From contig NC_049985.1 in the NCBI RefSeq assembly GCF_000003815.2, positions 4,396,267 through 4,460,266 of the forward strand: a stretch of DNA of 64,000 nucleotides. Reading direction: 5' to 3'. Both the position numbers and the translations under genes were made by a program. Positions 33,601 to 45,260 of this stretch are shown piece by piece. The notes beneath the pieces were generated by a model, which made no database searches, was not told where the DNA came from, and saw nothing but the letters and a program-made list of their open reading frames with translations. This stretch comes from Branchiostoma floridae. Taxonomy: Eukaryota > Chordata > Leptocardii > Amphioxiformes > Branchiostomatidae. Each line of letters starts with the position of its first letter. Within the stretch, counting starts at the first letter, position 1.

Positions 33601-36600
33601 ATGTAGCTTCAAACAACATTTGCAGTCAGATGTGCAAACGTTATGGGTGAAAATTCGTTCAGTGTAATATAACCAAATGCTGCCGTGCTGTGTGTCTGCG
33701 AAGCTGATGTGTTATGCTGAAAGCTGGTTACACTGGCTATACCGAAACAGATACAGATAGTCAGGCTAACACTTTTAATTCCGAAAATAGTTTCATCAGG
33801 TTTGTAGAATATAGGATATAGGATAATTCTTTTAAAGGGGCATTCCACTCCAGAAGCGGGTATCATAATTCATCAGAGAATAAATTGTTATGCTTGAATC
33901 AAGTTTGTTTTGTCAAATGTACCATGAGTTCAAGCCTGAACGCAGGGCGTGCATTATAGCGATCGACTTCTTGAATTCCCCGCTAGTCCCTTACCAACAA
34001 TCCCAGAATTCAATGCGCATGGTGTTTTACGGACGGACTGGATCGACAAAGCCGCCAAGGACTCTTCCAGTTGAAAAGGTTGGTACTGGCATAAATTTCG
34101 ATGTTAGATGCTCAGGATTGCTTTTAGGGCTAGACTAAATATGTGTGCACAATCTCTATCAGAACTGGTAGGCAAACGCGTTCCAATCATTATTTGCGGG
34201 CCATTCTGTAGCGATCTGCCAATATGTAGATAGTCATTTTTAGATAGCAGAATGGTCCGTAAAAAGTTGCCAAATTTCTGTATTCCGAGGTACGCTGAGC
34301 ATCAGACTTTTTGTGTACCTTCCTAAATGTCCGATAGTAATTTTACCGTTTTCGGTTTGCTCTCACTCACTCAGCGTACCGAGATATTGGGCCCGAAACT
34401 GACCATGAAAGTAGCGTGTTTACTGTTAGCGGCGTCATTTTTAGCCTCCACCAGGCCTTGCTACGGGGGTGCGTGGATCGTACAATTCGGGAACAAAATC
34501 GGGAATTGGCCAAGGGAGTCAGTCCACGATTAGATTCACATTTCCCCTCCGCGGCCGACCAACCTCTCTGGTAGCAAACCCTTGCCTTTGGCAAATTATT
34601 CTCCTTATGAAACCAGCGTAGTCAGTCTGGTATTGAGGCTATCCATTTTTTGTTTTGACATACGTCACATGCACGTGTATGGCGACAAGCGACTACTTTC
34701 AGCTCTCACTACAGTGCTAAAATCTCTGCATCCCGGAAAGCTAAGGTCTTCAAACGTTTTGTGTACATTCCTTAACTGTTTGATAGTAACTCGACTGCTT
34801 TCGTTAAATTTGTAGTTATACCGTTTACGAGAAATTGGGCCTGAAATTGACCTTGCATTCAGAGTGTTTTCGGCTAGCGACGCCATTTTTTGTTGACATG
34901 TGATGACCTAGTTTACTACAGTGATAATATCTCTGCATCCTGAAAAGCTAAGGTCTTCAAACTTTTTATGTACATTCCTAAATGTTTGATAGTGACTCGA
35001 CTACTTTTGTTAATCTCGTAGTTATACCGTTTACGAGAAATCGGGCCCCCAAATCGGCCTTGCATTCAGAAGTGTTCGCGGCCACGCCATTTTTGTTGAC
35101 ATACGATTACCAAACTTTTACATTGTATTCAAGTGCTAACATCTCTGTATCCCCCAAAACTACGGTCTTCAAACTTTTTGTGTACATTCCAAAATGTCTG
35201 GTAGTCACTCGACTGCCTGTAGTTGTACAATTTACAAGAAATTGTTCCCAAGGTTGGCTAAGATAGCAGACACCACCGGAAGTGCAGGATTTGCAGAATT
35301 CCATAGCATGCAATAATGTCATAGAGTTCCATGTCTTTAAAATTATGCATGAACTGGTGCATAACTGCCACTTCTGTTTTTGTTTGATAGAAAAGAGAAG
35401 GACGTGGTCGAGGAAAAGCCCAAGTCAAAAGGTAATTAATTTTTAATTTCATTACTAGTAGAAAAGTGTCCTCATGTGCCTACTTACATGTATGTATATT
35501 TATTTCTTAAAATGACAACACTGGATTTGTCAAGGGACATGATATGTTTGGTAAGATTACTTGTTCTGGTAAAAAAGATTGACAGAAGTGTATGATTTGG
35601 GCTAATGGACTATGCACTGGTATACCTTAAAGTCAAACCAAAATATTTATTGCACTAACAGATTTTGTAGTGCATGCCAAATTTAATCATTATCATGACA
35701 AGCTTATAATTGCTTCTTTCCTGGGAGTGACTCTGAAATTAATATAAGAAATGTTCTCTGTTTTGGCATGTAAAAGAATATGTGGCTACTATACTGTATA
35801 GTAGCTAGTGTAAATCTATATTTAAAACCTTTCAAATATCCGATTTACGAATTATAGTCAGTACAGTAATATATATTGGGTGCAGAAATGTGCTAAGCAA
35901 GTTGTTATAAGTGATATATTCTTTTGAAGGCAGCCCAGAAGCCATTCTTGCTTGCTTGCATGCTTGATGGATGTTATATTCAGAAAAGCCATCTTGGAGT
36001 TGGGTAATGTTGTAATACTAAGATCATACTAATAGTTCATGTATGGTCGATTTCAGCAAAAGGTTGACATGGAAGAGTCAGTTTTTGCATGGAAAGGGAG
36101 ATGGAGTTTGTAAATTTCAGCCTCTCTTGTTATTCATGATTGTCATTTTTAACATAGATGCAAATGTGGCCTAGTATTATTTTGTCATCAATGAATATCT
36201 TAATCACAAGAACATTGTTGACTTCAGAATATATTCTTTGCAGATGACCTAAGGCAGCGGTTGGACTACAGTAAGAGGCTAGGAGACTATGTGGTCAAAA
36301 ACATCTATGAGAAGAATCAGGACTACACTTTCAAAAAGAAAGGTGTTGAAGGCTGTCATACACAGGCATCGAGAGTTTTGTGGTGGCTAGGTGCTCCAAA
36401 AGCCTGACTTTCCAGGCCAGACAATAAAACTGCAATTGCACAGTACCGTTCAAGGTTTACAGGCTAGTAAACGAGTCTCGTTTGGAACTCTACTGTTTTC
36501 ATGGTCATGTTTTCTCATTTTTGTTATGTTTTTTTTTAGCATACATGCTTTATATGACAAAACTACATGTAGTTTCTGTTTTGAACGTTTCAAAACTGCT

Positions 36601-39600
36601 GCTCCTATTTCTCTTTAGACACAAGAAATGTGAAAATATAAATATTAATTCATGAACATGCAACTTGAACATGTTGGCAGTAGCCCATATACTTCAGGTT
36701 AAATCCAGGTAGATCCTGATATACTGATTTTATATGACAGGCTATATTATTATGTTAATAAGGACAAGTTCCCATTGTATATCCAGTGGATCATTTTATT
36801 CATAAATATCCTGCCTACATATGTCAGAAACAAATGCTGTTTTACAACAATATATGTGTGTCCACCAAAGTTTTCCCTGCCTATTTTTGAAAATTACACA
36901 GAAATGTAATTGTATATTGATATAATATACATGTCTTTCTTGCTGTATATCTAGTTCAAAGGAATATGAAAATAAGGATACTTAATATGTTCAAGGTTTC
37001 TATTTGGCCTGTTGTATAAACCATGAATAGGTAGATAAATTTATACAGGTGAGGTAGATAGATGTCCGCATTTGGTTGAATGCACCTGTTATAGTGCAAA
37101 TAGTGTGGAAACTGTGTAACACTGTTATCAAGATTGTTTTATTTTAGCAGTAAAGTCTCACCGTAATTCTAATTCTAACCCCAAGCTTAACAAGAATGGA
37201 TAACCCTAACAGTAAAAAGTTAGTAGAATACAGATTTATAGATCACTCTCTGGTTTAACGTCAGATCAATTTAGCAATTGAACATGTGGTGGCGAAATAT
37301 CTTAACAGGAAATGTCCTATGTAATTAGTCTCATCTTTAGAGGGATAAGTCTGTCTTATTTTGGTGACTGCACAGGCTGGAACCACGCGCCACACTGATC
37401 TCCCAAGATGATTCTTGTGGACCCAGCACGAAAACTGTCTGTACGCTGACAGTTGTAAGATTCTGGGAGAAACAAAAATGCATGTAAATTGTAATGTTAT
37501 ATTTTTTTTTTGTATTAAAAGATTGCAACAAGTACACTGCTTGCCATTTTGTTTCAATCTGGTTATTTTCAGATCTTGGTATTGCCCTAACAGCCCCCCT
37601 CCAAACATTTCCAACTTTTCACACTAAATTGGTGGCACAAGTTATCACAAAACTGTCCATTTCTTCACACAAAAAGTACCGGAAACGAGGTTTAAAACTG
37701 ACTTTTAGGTGCACAACATATCAGGTAATATACTGTAGTGAAAAAAGGTTCCTGAAAAATTTTAGTATGATTCATACTTACTAAGTTCAGAATGGTGCAG
37801 GTAAAATTTGTCTGGTGCAGGTAATTTTCAATGTTACCTGCACCAGTGCAGGTATACAAAAAAACAGTATTTCAAGTCCTGCTACTAGATTTATATACAG
37901 GTCACAAATTCGACCACATGTGGCTATGTTTCCGTAAGCTCACCATCGTGCGACCCCACACACAGATCGTGCAAAATAAATGGAACAGAAACACAAAATC
38001 TACATTTGCCTATTTCTCATTGGCTCCCTGACATCTTCCAGTCCAAGTCATTTTGTCACTGTAGATAATATAAGTGCAGTTTTCAGTGCAGACCTCATGA
38101 GACGGGATGGAATTCCTCGTGTAGCTTGACGCATTTCAGCTGGCTACGGCCGCTCCCGACGCCCATACCGCTGCGATCGGGGTTGCTGTGGTCCACGGGA
38201 TCTGTCAGCTCACGAAGGTCGTGGCAACAAATACACTCACACACTGTAGGCTGCAGTTGTAGTCATCGCATCTGCACCATATGCCGTCTTGACGCTAGCA
38301 TGCAACCCTCCGTCTCGTAATCCCGGCCGTCTCATGCTGCCTCTGGTTGCGTGGCGGTCCCAGCAAAGGCTTCTGCAGGCTGATTAATCTCATCGCTACT
38401 CTCCGACTCTCCAGAATCACGTTCAGGCTCATATGCGTATGGCGTAATGTCGTCTGAGTCGAACTCGTCTGAGCCACGCACGGCCGGAGTCCGCCATGAC
38501 ACTTTGTCGTCTGCTTCGTGTTTTGATCTGTGCGGATGCCCATATTTGGAAAACCCTTGACGTCAGGTCAAAGCCGAGAATTGGAAGCGGTCCCGTATGG
38601 GGGTTCATGGGTTTAGAACAGTGTTTGGTCGAAAAGTCAGTCGTGGTGATTTAGTCAAAAGTCGGGTGCATTTGTATTCCGAAGAGTGTAATATATATGG
38701 GAAAAATACCCGTTTCATGAGTGGAATCCCCCTTTAACATAACCAACAGGTACATACATTGCTTGCAGTGAGAAACAGAACTCCAGTTAGAAGCTCTAAC
38801 AAAGGTGTCTGAGAGACATCGAAACGTAAGCATGTAAGTATACCTGTTGGTTGTGTAAAAACAAATCTCCTATATCCTAACACTTTTAATGTTTGCAGCA
38901 GAGAAACAACAAGCCAAAGGCATCAACGGGACAGACAACAACACCAAGTCCGACCCCACCTGGGTCCACGATATCTTCCAGGGAACGCTGACCAACGAGA
39001 CCAGGTGCCTCTGTTGTGAGACGGTAAGTACGCAGCCTGTATTATATTCTATTGTCTTGTTAAGTGTGTTTGCAATCACATGACCATGATGTACTGTAAA
39101 TCTTGAAATGTTCACATTGGTTTGATTTTTGCCTTGACTTCTCCACAATGAAGTCATGAAACCTCAAATATGTGATCGTTTCTTTGGAATCTAAACACAC
39201 TCATTATTCTGCTTTATTTCTGCAGGTCAGCAGCAAAGATGAGGATTTCCTGGACTTGTCAGTAGATGTGGACCAGAACACATCTATCACCCACTGTTTA
39301 AGGTAAGGCAGGCTGTCATACAGGATTTTTAACCTTCAAACTACTTGGGTAACTGTTTGGCACCAAGTTTGTCTTGAGGATTCAGAGGAGGGAGAAGGTT
39401 TAAGCACATGCTTTGTTCACCTACGCTTTCAGCTACTGTGGCGTAAAGGAAAGCACTCTTTTGTTAGAATGTTCTTACAAATTACAAAGTATTTCACTTT
39501 CCAGATTTTCGAAAAGAGTTGTCTTTTTTCCACCATAAGTAAAGTGCCTGTTATTGGTGCAAGGTAATACTGCAGTCTGAGCACTGCACACTAATGTTCC

Positions 39601-42076
39601 AATTACATCTAAACACAAAGATGAAACTACAGATAAGAGTTATGCTGTGGTTATTGTAACGTTACAGTACCTTGTTTTTGTTTTTTCTACAGGGGCTTCA
39701 GTAATACAGAGACGTTGTGTAGTGAGTATAAGTACTACTGTGAGATGTGCTGCAGCAAGCAAGAAGCACAAAAACGGTAAGGCTCAAATAGCGACAAGGG
39801 CAGTTATATCAGCTATACTGATACAGATACTGGTGTGTTATGCCAAAGGGCAGTCATACCGACTATACAGATACAAATACAGATACTGCATTGTTACCTT
39901 TGCTAAGAACCTTATATTTTGGGTAATGTTTGTAAGTGACACTGTGTGTTTTGTGTGTGTGTGTGTAGAAGACCAGCATAACTTGAGAACGCCTGGATGG
40001 ATTGTATTGATACTTAGTGTATGGGTAGGTCTTGATGAGACCTGAAAATGATTAGATTTTGGGCATCCTAGTGGCTTGTATCTGTACTGAAGCAGAACTT
40101 CCAGTTTGATATCTCGAGTTCTGGACATGCTGTGGCTAGTTTAAAGTGTCTTTAACATCACACTGATTGAATGATTGTTCTGCAGTATGAGAGTGAAAAA
40201 GTTGCCCATGATCCTGGCTCTGCACCTGAAGAGGTTTAAGTACATGGAGCAGCTGCACCGCTACACCAAGCTGTCCTACAGGGTGGTGTTTCCCCTGGAG
40301 CTTAGACTCTTCAACACAGTAAGTACACCAGGAGTAGTAGGATAACAGTGTTGGTATAAGCCAGTTCCTGGATTGAACTGCACATGCAAGAGGTCAAAGG
40401 TGGAGGTCCCTACAGAGTGTATGTATCACAGACTTCTCAACGCTGTGTAAGTAGTATGTTAGGATAAGTACTTGTCTTTACTTTTATTAAGTTTCACTTG
40501 TGTGTTGGTATAACTATAAGCTGGTACCATGGTTCATGATTTGAACTACATATGCAGGTCATCAAAGATGGAGGCCCCTAATAACTTGTAAAAAGCTCTT
40601 GACCATGGTACCATGTCCAGGCGTGTTTTGCTCATGTCTTAGGGACCCTCGACTTCGACTTATTGCAGATGATTAGGAATGTGCACCGGTATCCAGTACA
40701 CATTGCGTTCAGGTACAGTTAAGGTCCAGACCTGTACCTGAGCCTCTGTACTACATTGTAGTGCCTGTACCTGATGTTACGTTTAATTACACAACATACT
40801 AGCACACATTGACAAAATTTTCAGCTAATACTAAGTTTTCTCTACTGTAGCTTTATCTCAACATCTGGTCTTGTTGTGTTTCCACAGTCGGATGATGCAG
40901 TTAATGCAGATAAAATATATGACCTGGTGGCTGTGGTTATCCACTGTGGCAGGTGAGACATATTTAGGAGACATTGATAAAAGTTTGGTCTTGTGTAATT
41001 ATAAAAACATGACATGACTACGAGTAAAACGGGTTTTACTGCATCAGTGACAGCATTAGCATATGAAACCAGGTAGTCAGAGATGGCAAAATAGCAGAAA
41101 CAAAGACATATAGATGCAATATTTAACTCCCTTGAAGTAAAATAAAAAAAGATGTTGCTATATTTGTGTAATGTTGTTGGATGTGTTTTGTCTTATTTAT
41201 GGTACCTTTATGGTACCATTAATTGGTCAGATAGAAGAAAGCCTAAGTAACAATAACTGGTACAAGAATATTAAGTGAAACAGTGGTATAGTGAGAAAGA
41301 GAATGGGTATAACTCCTACATGACCCATCTGTAATGCTTTGAACTTGTTTGGATTGCAGTGGACCTAACCGGGGCCATTACATCACCATTGTCAAGTCTC
41401 ATGGCTTCTGGCTGCTGTTTGATGATGACATCGTGGAGGTGAGTCAAGTTACTACTTCTTCTCAAACTTTTCAAGTTGTCACCAACCAAGTCCCAATCAC
41501 AGCTCACAACTAACTCTTAGCCATGGTCTGGAGAAGGTCAAAAGGTGGCTTAACTACCAACCATGGTCTGGAGGTCAAAAGGTGGCTATGTGTGACAGGC
41601 TTAACTTTCAACCATGGTCTGAAGAAGGTCAGGAGGCCATGTTCATCTGTGTGTGTCAAGGGCTTGAATCCAAACCATGATTTTGAGAGAGTTGGAGGCC
41701 ATGGTCAGCTATGTCTGATTCAAGCTGATCTCCCAACCATGGTCTGGAGAGGGTTTGAGGCCATGGTCAGCTATGTGTAATGGTGGCTTAAGTCCCAACC
41801 ATGGTCTGGAGAAGGTTGTGAGGCTATGATTGGCTATGTGTGATGGGCTTGTAATGCAACCAGACAGTGTTCAATGACTGTTTAGATATTGTATGTACTT
41901 AATGATCCACACAAAGTTTCAGCATACAGGTATAGATGAATATGCTCATTGTCATGTGTGCCTTTCAGAAAATTGATGCCCATGCAATCGAAGACTTCTA
42001 CGGGCTGACATCAGATATACAGAAGACGTCGGAGTCGGGTTACATCCTGTTCTATCAGTCCAGAGACAGTAGTTAG
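30671..42076 (+). CDS. USP46: Ubiquitin carboxyl-terminal hydrolase 12/46 pro-orthologue, complete
   Basis: Core exons: 30671-30691, 31636-31716, 32277-32490, 32859-32939, 38902-39023 (or from 38899), 39226-39302, 39693-39776, 40186-40318, 40888-40952, 41360-41438 and 41969-42076. Together they encode 354 aa, all in phase. Two extra in-frame exons at 35396-35431 and 36244-36342 would raise this to 399. The enzyme is a USP-family cysteine protease that removes ubiquitin and is activated in vertebrates by WDR48 (UAF1). Visible are the Cys box FGNTCYCNS (catalytic Cys39), [14 protein letters not shown], zinc-ligand pairs CLCC and CEMCC, the His box [20 protein letters not shown], and FYGLTSDIQ. 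The end is [11 protein letters not shown]. Exon 1 encodes only MHCVVNM, comparable to the short human first exon ending in M before GTNAS. Sequence details favour USP46 slightly, but one gene before the vertebrate duplications is the likely state. Confidence 0.96.
31441..31587. mobile_element. MITE, family B (copy 2)
   Basis: Palindrome of about 147 bp in USP46 intron 1. It starts tctccaagcagatcctacgg, has the inner arm tggcagaggagtgaagccag, and ends with gtaggatctgcttggaaatta (reverse complement of the start). Confidence 0.8.
32940..35395. other. USP46 intron, repeat-bearing
   Basis: Intronic sequence without recognised coding exons. A motif near 33690-33770 (ctggctataccgaaacagat, tgttatgctgaaag) recurs in altered form near 13165 and 39835. 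The 3' part contains the tandem repeat at 34270-35260. Confidence 0.5.
34270..35260 (+). repeat. Tandem repeat of about 200 bp, three good copies and one diverged
   Basis: Units near 34715, 34920 and 35130 share atctctg(c/t)atccc, ggtcttcaaac(t/g)tttt(g/a)tgtaca, agt(a/g/c)actcgact and acgagaaat(t/c)gggcc. An older unit near 34270-34460 keeps tttttgtgtaccttcctaaatg and gagatattgggcc. It is intronic to USP46. Confidence 0.7.
35396..35431 (+). CDS. USP46: Candidate cassette exon 1 of USP46 (36 nt)
   Basis: It uses the acceptor gatagaaaag at 35395 and the donor AAAAG then GTAATT at 35431/35432. In phase 1-1 it reads [12 protein letters not shown], joining the LLQ end of the 32939 exon. An alternative acceptor four bases upstream (gatag) would change the frame. 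The segment falls in the linker that varies between USP12 and USP46. I do not know whether it is constitutive. Confidence 0.45.
36244..36342 (+). CDS. USP46: Candidate cassette exon 2 of USP46 (99 nt)
   Basis: An acceptor (ttctttgcag) and a weak donor (AAAG then GTGTTG) bound a phase 1-1 segment. It reads [17 protein letters not shown] and continues [16 protein letters not shown]. It has no counterpart in human USP12 or USP46 as I know them. It is open, charged and symmetrical, so it can be included or skipped without changing the frame. Confidence 0.4.
36343..38050. other. USP46 intron, nothing coding recognised
   Basis: AT-rich intron sequence. A short hairpin of gcaggtaa...ttacctgcacc lies near 37797-37850. 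No other structure was noted before the P2X7-like relic. Confidence 0.45.
38100..38570 (-). pseudogene. Decayed P2X7-like cysteine-rich domain gene in a USP46 intron
   Basis: On the minus strand an acidic stretch ([17 protein letters not shown], then [18 protein letters not shown]) is followed, after a stop and frame changes, by [11 protein letters not shown]. In the next frame comes [17 protein letters not shown], then [15 protein letters not shown]. The order of an acidic PY(A/M)xEPE leader, WCxCxxC, PTxxECxCC and CxxxHxxF resembles the intracellular P2X7-like domain found in many invertebrate and fish proteins. At least two frameshifts break it. It is probably a gene or transposon relic inserted in the intron. 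Confidence 0.5.
39945..40135 (+). repeat. Dispersed repeat, family F (copy 2)
   Basis: A (tg)n run is followed by accagcataacttgagaacg, gggtaggtcttgatgagacc and gattttgggcatcctag. These match the copy at 25835 in order and spacing. It lies in a USP46 intron. Confidence 0.5.
41505..41850 (+). repeat. Minisatellite, aaccatggtctggag(aagg) unit
   Basis: About six imperfect units of 40-70 bp, each with (c)aaccatg(g/a)t(c/t)tggag and ggccatggtcagctatgtgt. It lies in the last intron of USP46. Confidence 0.8.
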
Positions 42077-43380
42077 ACATCTGCCTCCTCAGAAGGTGGA
42101 GATGAACAGTACAAGGAAACCTCCAGGCATATCACAGCCCCTGCAGTTCTGTATGCTGCAGAACATGTCCATGTTTAGGACATGAGAGTCAATAAGACTT
42201 AATATGACTGTGATATAGTAAACCAGTAGTCTGGTATCTAGCCTGCTCTAGGTAAGGTATGCTCCTCTGATGGCTTCTACACAGAATAGTCCTCTTGATA
42301 GAAGAATGATTGGCATTTTAATATTTACCTAAAATGTAGGTGAGAGCTCTGATTGGCTCCGGGTCACATGGTTCTTGTAACGTCATGGTAACAGGGTTGA
42401 AACAGGCATCTGGATTTTCAATCCCGATGTCACTGCTTTATGAAATATTTACTGCATGATGAAAGGTCCAAATGTTTCAAAGGAAACAAGGGATAGACTC
42501 ATCTGCGTGGAAGCAATCAGACGAGCAAACAGTGACTAGAATAGGGTGGATACCAACCAGACTGGTAGACCAGAGGGAGACCAGCAAGTCTTTAGGCCTT
42601 TGGAGGGTTTCTGAGATTGTACCTTTTGTAGCCAGTTGACATTCCATGATATTTTATTTAGCTGTGAGGATTTTATGTATCACTATCTGATGCAGACAGT
42701 CCCCTTCAGCAATCCGTCTGCTCACAATTGGAAGGTTAAACAAAGATATTATGCGAGATAAAATTGAGATGTCTGGACTTATCGTAGTACCCTATTGGTG
42801 GCTACTTCCGATCATGTATAAAGTTTTATTTGGGAGATTTGTAAAGATAAGGACTGGCAAAACAATGTTGATGTTTTACATGACATTATGCCAAAGATAC
42901 TCCATTTTGCATGAGCTTTTACTCTAGTTTGAATCTTTTTTTTGGTCAATATAATGTATAGCTATGGGGTGATGTAGAGAAGACTTCATTTTACATCAAA
43001 TGGAACAGTTTAAAGATTACTAGACCTGTACAGCATAATAAGGATGTAATGTCATTTCTCAAAGGTCCACCTTGTAAAGTCGACTGTAAAATAGACCATT
43101 TGGGAACAGACCATAACATGTATACTGCTTGGTGTATCATGATATTTCACCACTGAAGGACAATTTTTGTGTCTTCCTTGCTTAGTCCACTTTTCTACTT
43201 TTAGAGGTGTGTGTGTAGTCCAAGTGTTATAATGTTAACTAGATGCATGTACAGACTTGTAGTCATACTTTACTTAAGAAGCACATTTAAGTTGTAAGGT
43301 ACCCAGTAAAATATCCTACATATTGTGACATTTCCTGCCGTAAGATACAACACAACACAAAGTAAAGGATTGCAAAACAA
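42077..43380 (+). other. USP46 3' UTR and convergent boundary with CNGA
   Basis: No gene is recognised here. The USP46 3' UTR begins at 42077 and probably covers much of this segment, but I see no unambiguous AATAAA on the plus strand before the CNGA polyadenylation signal at 43381. Confidence 0.4.
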
Positions 43381-43386
43381 TTTATT
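43381..43386 (-). other. Probable CNGA polyadenylation signal
   Basis: AATAAA on the minus strand, about 1.85 kb downstream of the CNGA stop at 45230. It implies a long 3' UTR that includes the element at 44478 and the minisatellite at 44925. Confidence 0.4.
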
Positions 43387-44477
43387 GACAAGGACCTACA
43401 AAAATACTTTCCAAATGTCACACAATATCCATCCAAATGTAAATTGCCCTCTGAGACTATGTACAGAATTGTCAGTTAAGAAATCGTAGAGCCCCATTTT
43501 AAAACCCGTTGGAAAAGCCCGGAGTGTGAGTGTAGATGTTACAAATGGGTACATCACCGTTCACTCACTTGTGTTGTCAGCAAACTTGTTGCAGAAAGTC
43601 TATTGATCCTTTTACATCAAAAATGCACAATTTATACACTCGAACTTTATCACAAATTGAAGCTGACTGAACCATTTTGCACTTAAACGTGTAAAAATGT
43701 TTAGCCAGTTTAAATATGAAATATCTCTGTTCCAATACATGCACATGTTTGCAGTATGCAAATTCTCAATATACCAATTTTGATTCTTTGGCATTGCCCT
43801 TGACCAACACCAACTCATTTATTCTGTAGGCCCAGTCAGCAGACTTGTAAAGTAAGCTGGATTGTAGAATAGCCAACAAATCCGTAAAACATTGAAATAT
43901 ATAAGTAGCAAGGGTCTTAGTAAGACGGTGACTTGTTCATACGGATACAAAAATTCCCTGTGAACTTGTGCAGAATAAATCAGAAAACAGACTCCTGCAC
44001 TACAAAATTGTACCGGTCACATTACAACAACTTTGTGAAAAACGGTGGCCATTGATGTGAACCCTACCACTGGAACTTGAGTGCATTTTAACAACATTTT
44101 CAAAATGTACAAATATCCAATCTTTTATAAATATCTTTTTCTGAAGACCAACAAAGTCAAATCTTTTATTATCTACATAGCCCTGGAATCTGTCAAAAGG
44201 AGGAGCTGCTCTAGGATGTGGTAATTTGTATATAAATACATGCACAATAAATAAGTATACTGTAGAGATGCAAGTGGATTTTGTTAGTCCCTTTCAAATT
44301 TCACAGCTGATCCTCTTCTGCCAGCTTTGGTACATGGTGTGATGACACTCGAAGTCATAAAGATTACACTGCTTTTTCCCTACATTTGATCACTCTACAG
44401 TGTGTATAATGACACTTAAACCTCTTTGTAAAGTCCTGCTCCATTGTCCATTGGGACTTGCTGATGACTTCTATCAT

Positions 44478-44621
44478 AATCTCCAAGCAGATCCTACGGT
44501 GTCAGAAGATAGTATCAAAGCTGGCCAAGGGGTATAGCCGGCCAAAGGGAGCCAGACGGCTTCACTCCTCTTTCGGCTTTTGTTACTATCTTATGTTACC
44601 ATAGGATCTGCTTGGAGATTA
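44478..44621. mobile_element. MITE, family B (copy 3)
   Basis: A 144 bp palindrome with taatctccaagcagatccta at the left and aggatctgcttggagatta at the right, giving a TIR of about 20 bp with TA at each end. The inner arms are agtatcaaagctggccaagg and gcttttgttactatct. It lies in the presumed CNGA 3' UTR. Confidence 0.85.
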
Positions 44622-44924
44622 GTTCTATTATGATGTTTACTGACGTTGCTTGAGATGCACACATGGTGGACCTGGCGAGAGAATGGTCCAACGTCACTTC
44701 TGTAGTCACCGCAGACATGCACAAGATGTTCATAAGGCCGCCCTGATGTAGTCGCTGGAGAGGTTATGTGATAAGCTCATCACTGTTGCTGTTGTAATCG
44801 GGCAGAATCTCAAGGTGGGCAATCTTCTTTCCTTGGACTCATCATACGTACTGTAGCCATTGCAGCTTTTCTTAAGACGTCAGTCCATGATCATGCCGCT
44901 ACAGCAGATGTTGTTAAGATGTCA

Positions 44925-45260
44925 GTGTCCCTGCACGTCATCCCATCTTCAGTGACTGCAGTAACGATGGAAACCTCAGGTCGTCATCACATCACTACTG
45001 CAGACGTTCTCAACATGTTTCTGAGGACGTCATCTCATTGTCACTGCAGTAACCATGGTAACCTTACGTCATCATCATGTCGCTACTGCAAACGTTCTCA
45101 ACACGCTTCTCACGACGTCATCTCATTGTTAAGTGTCCCTGCACGTAAGCTCATCGTCGCTGCAGTAACCATGGTAACCTTACGTCACCATCACGTCACT
45201 GCAGACGTTCTCAGCACGTTTCTGAAGACTTAGCACGTCAGCTCGTCGTCACTGCTGTAG
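44925..45260. repeat. Minisatellite of about 110-130 bp reaching into the CNGA stop codon
   Basis: Three units share cactgcagtaac(c/g)atgg(t/a)aacct, acgtcatca and gcagacgttctca(a/g)ca(t/c)g. The last unit runs through tgaagacttagcacgtcagc, which contains the CNGA stop (45230-45232) and its last codons. Confidence 0.7.
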
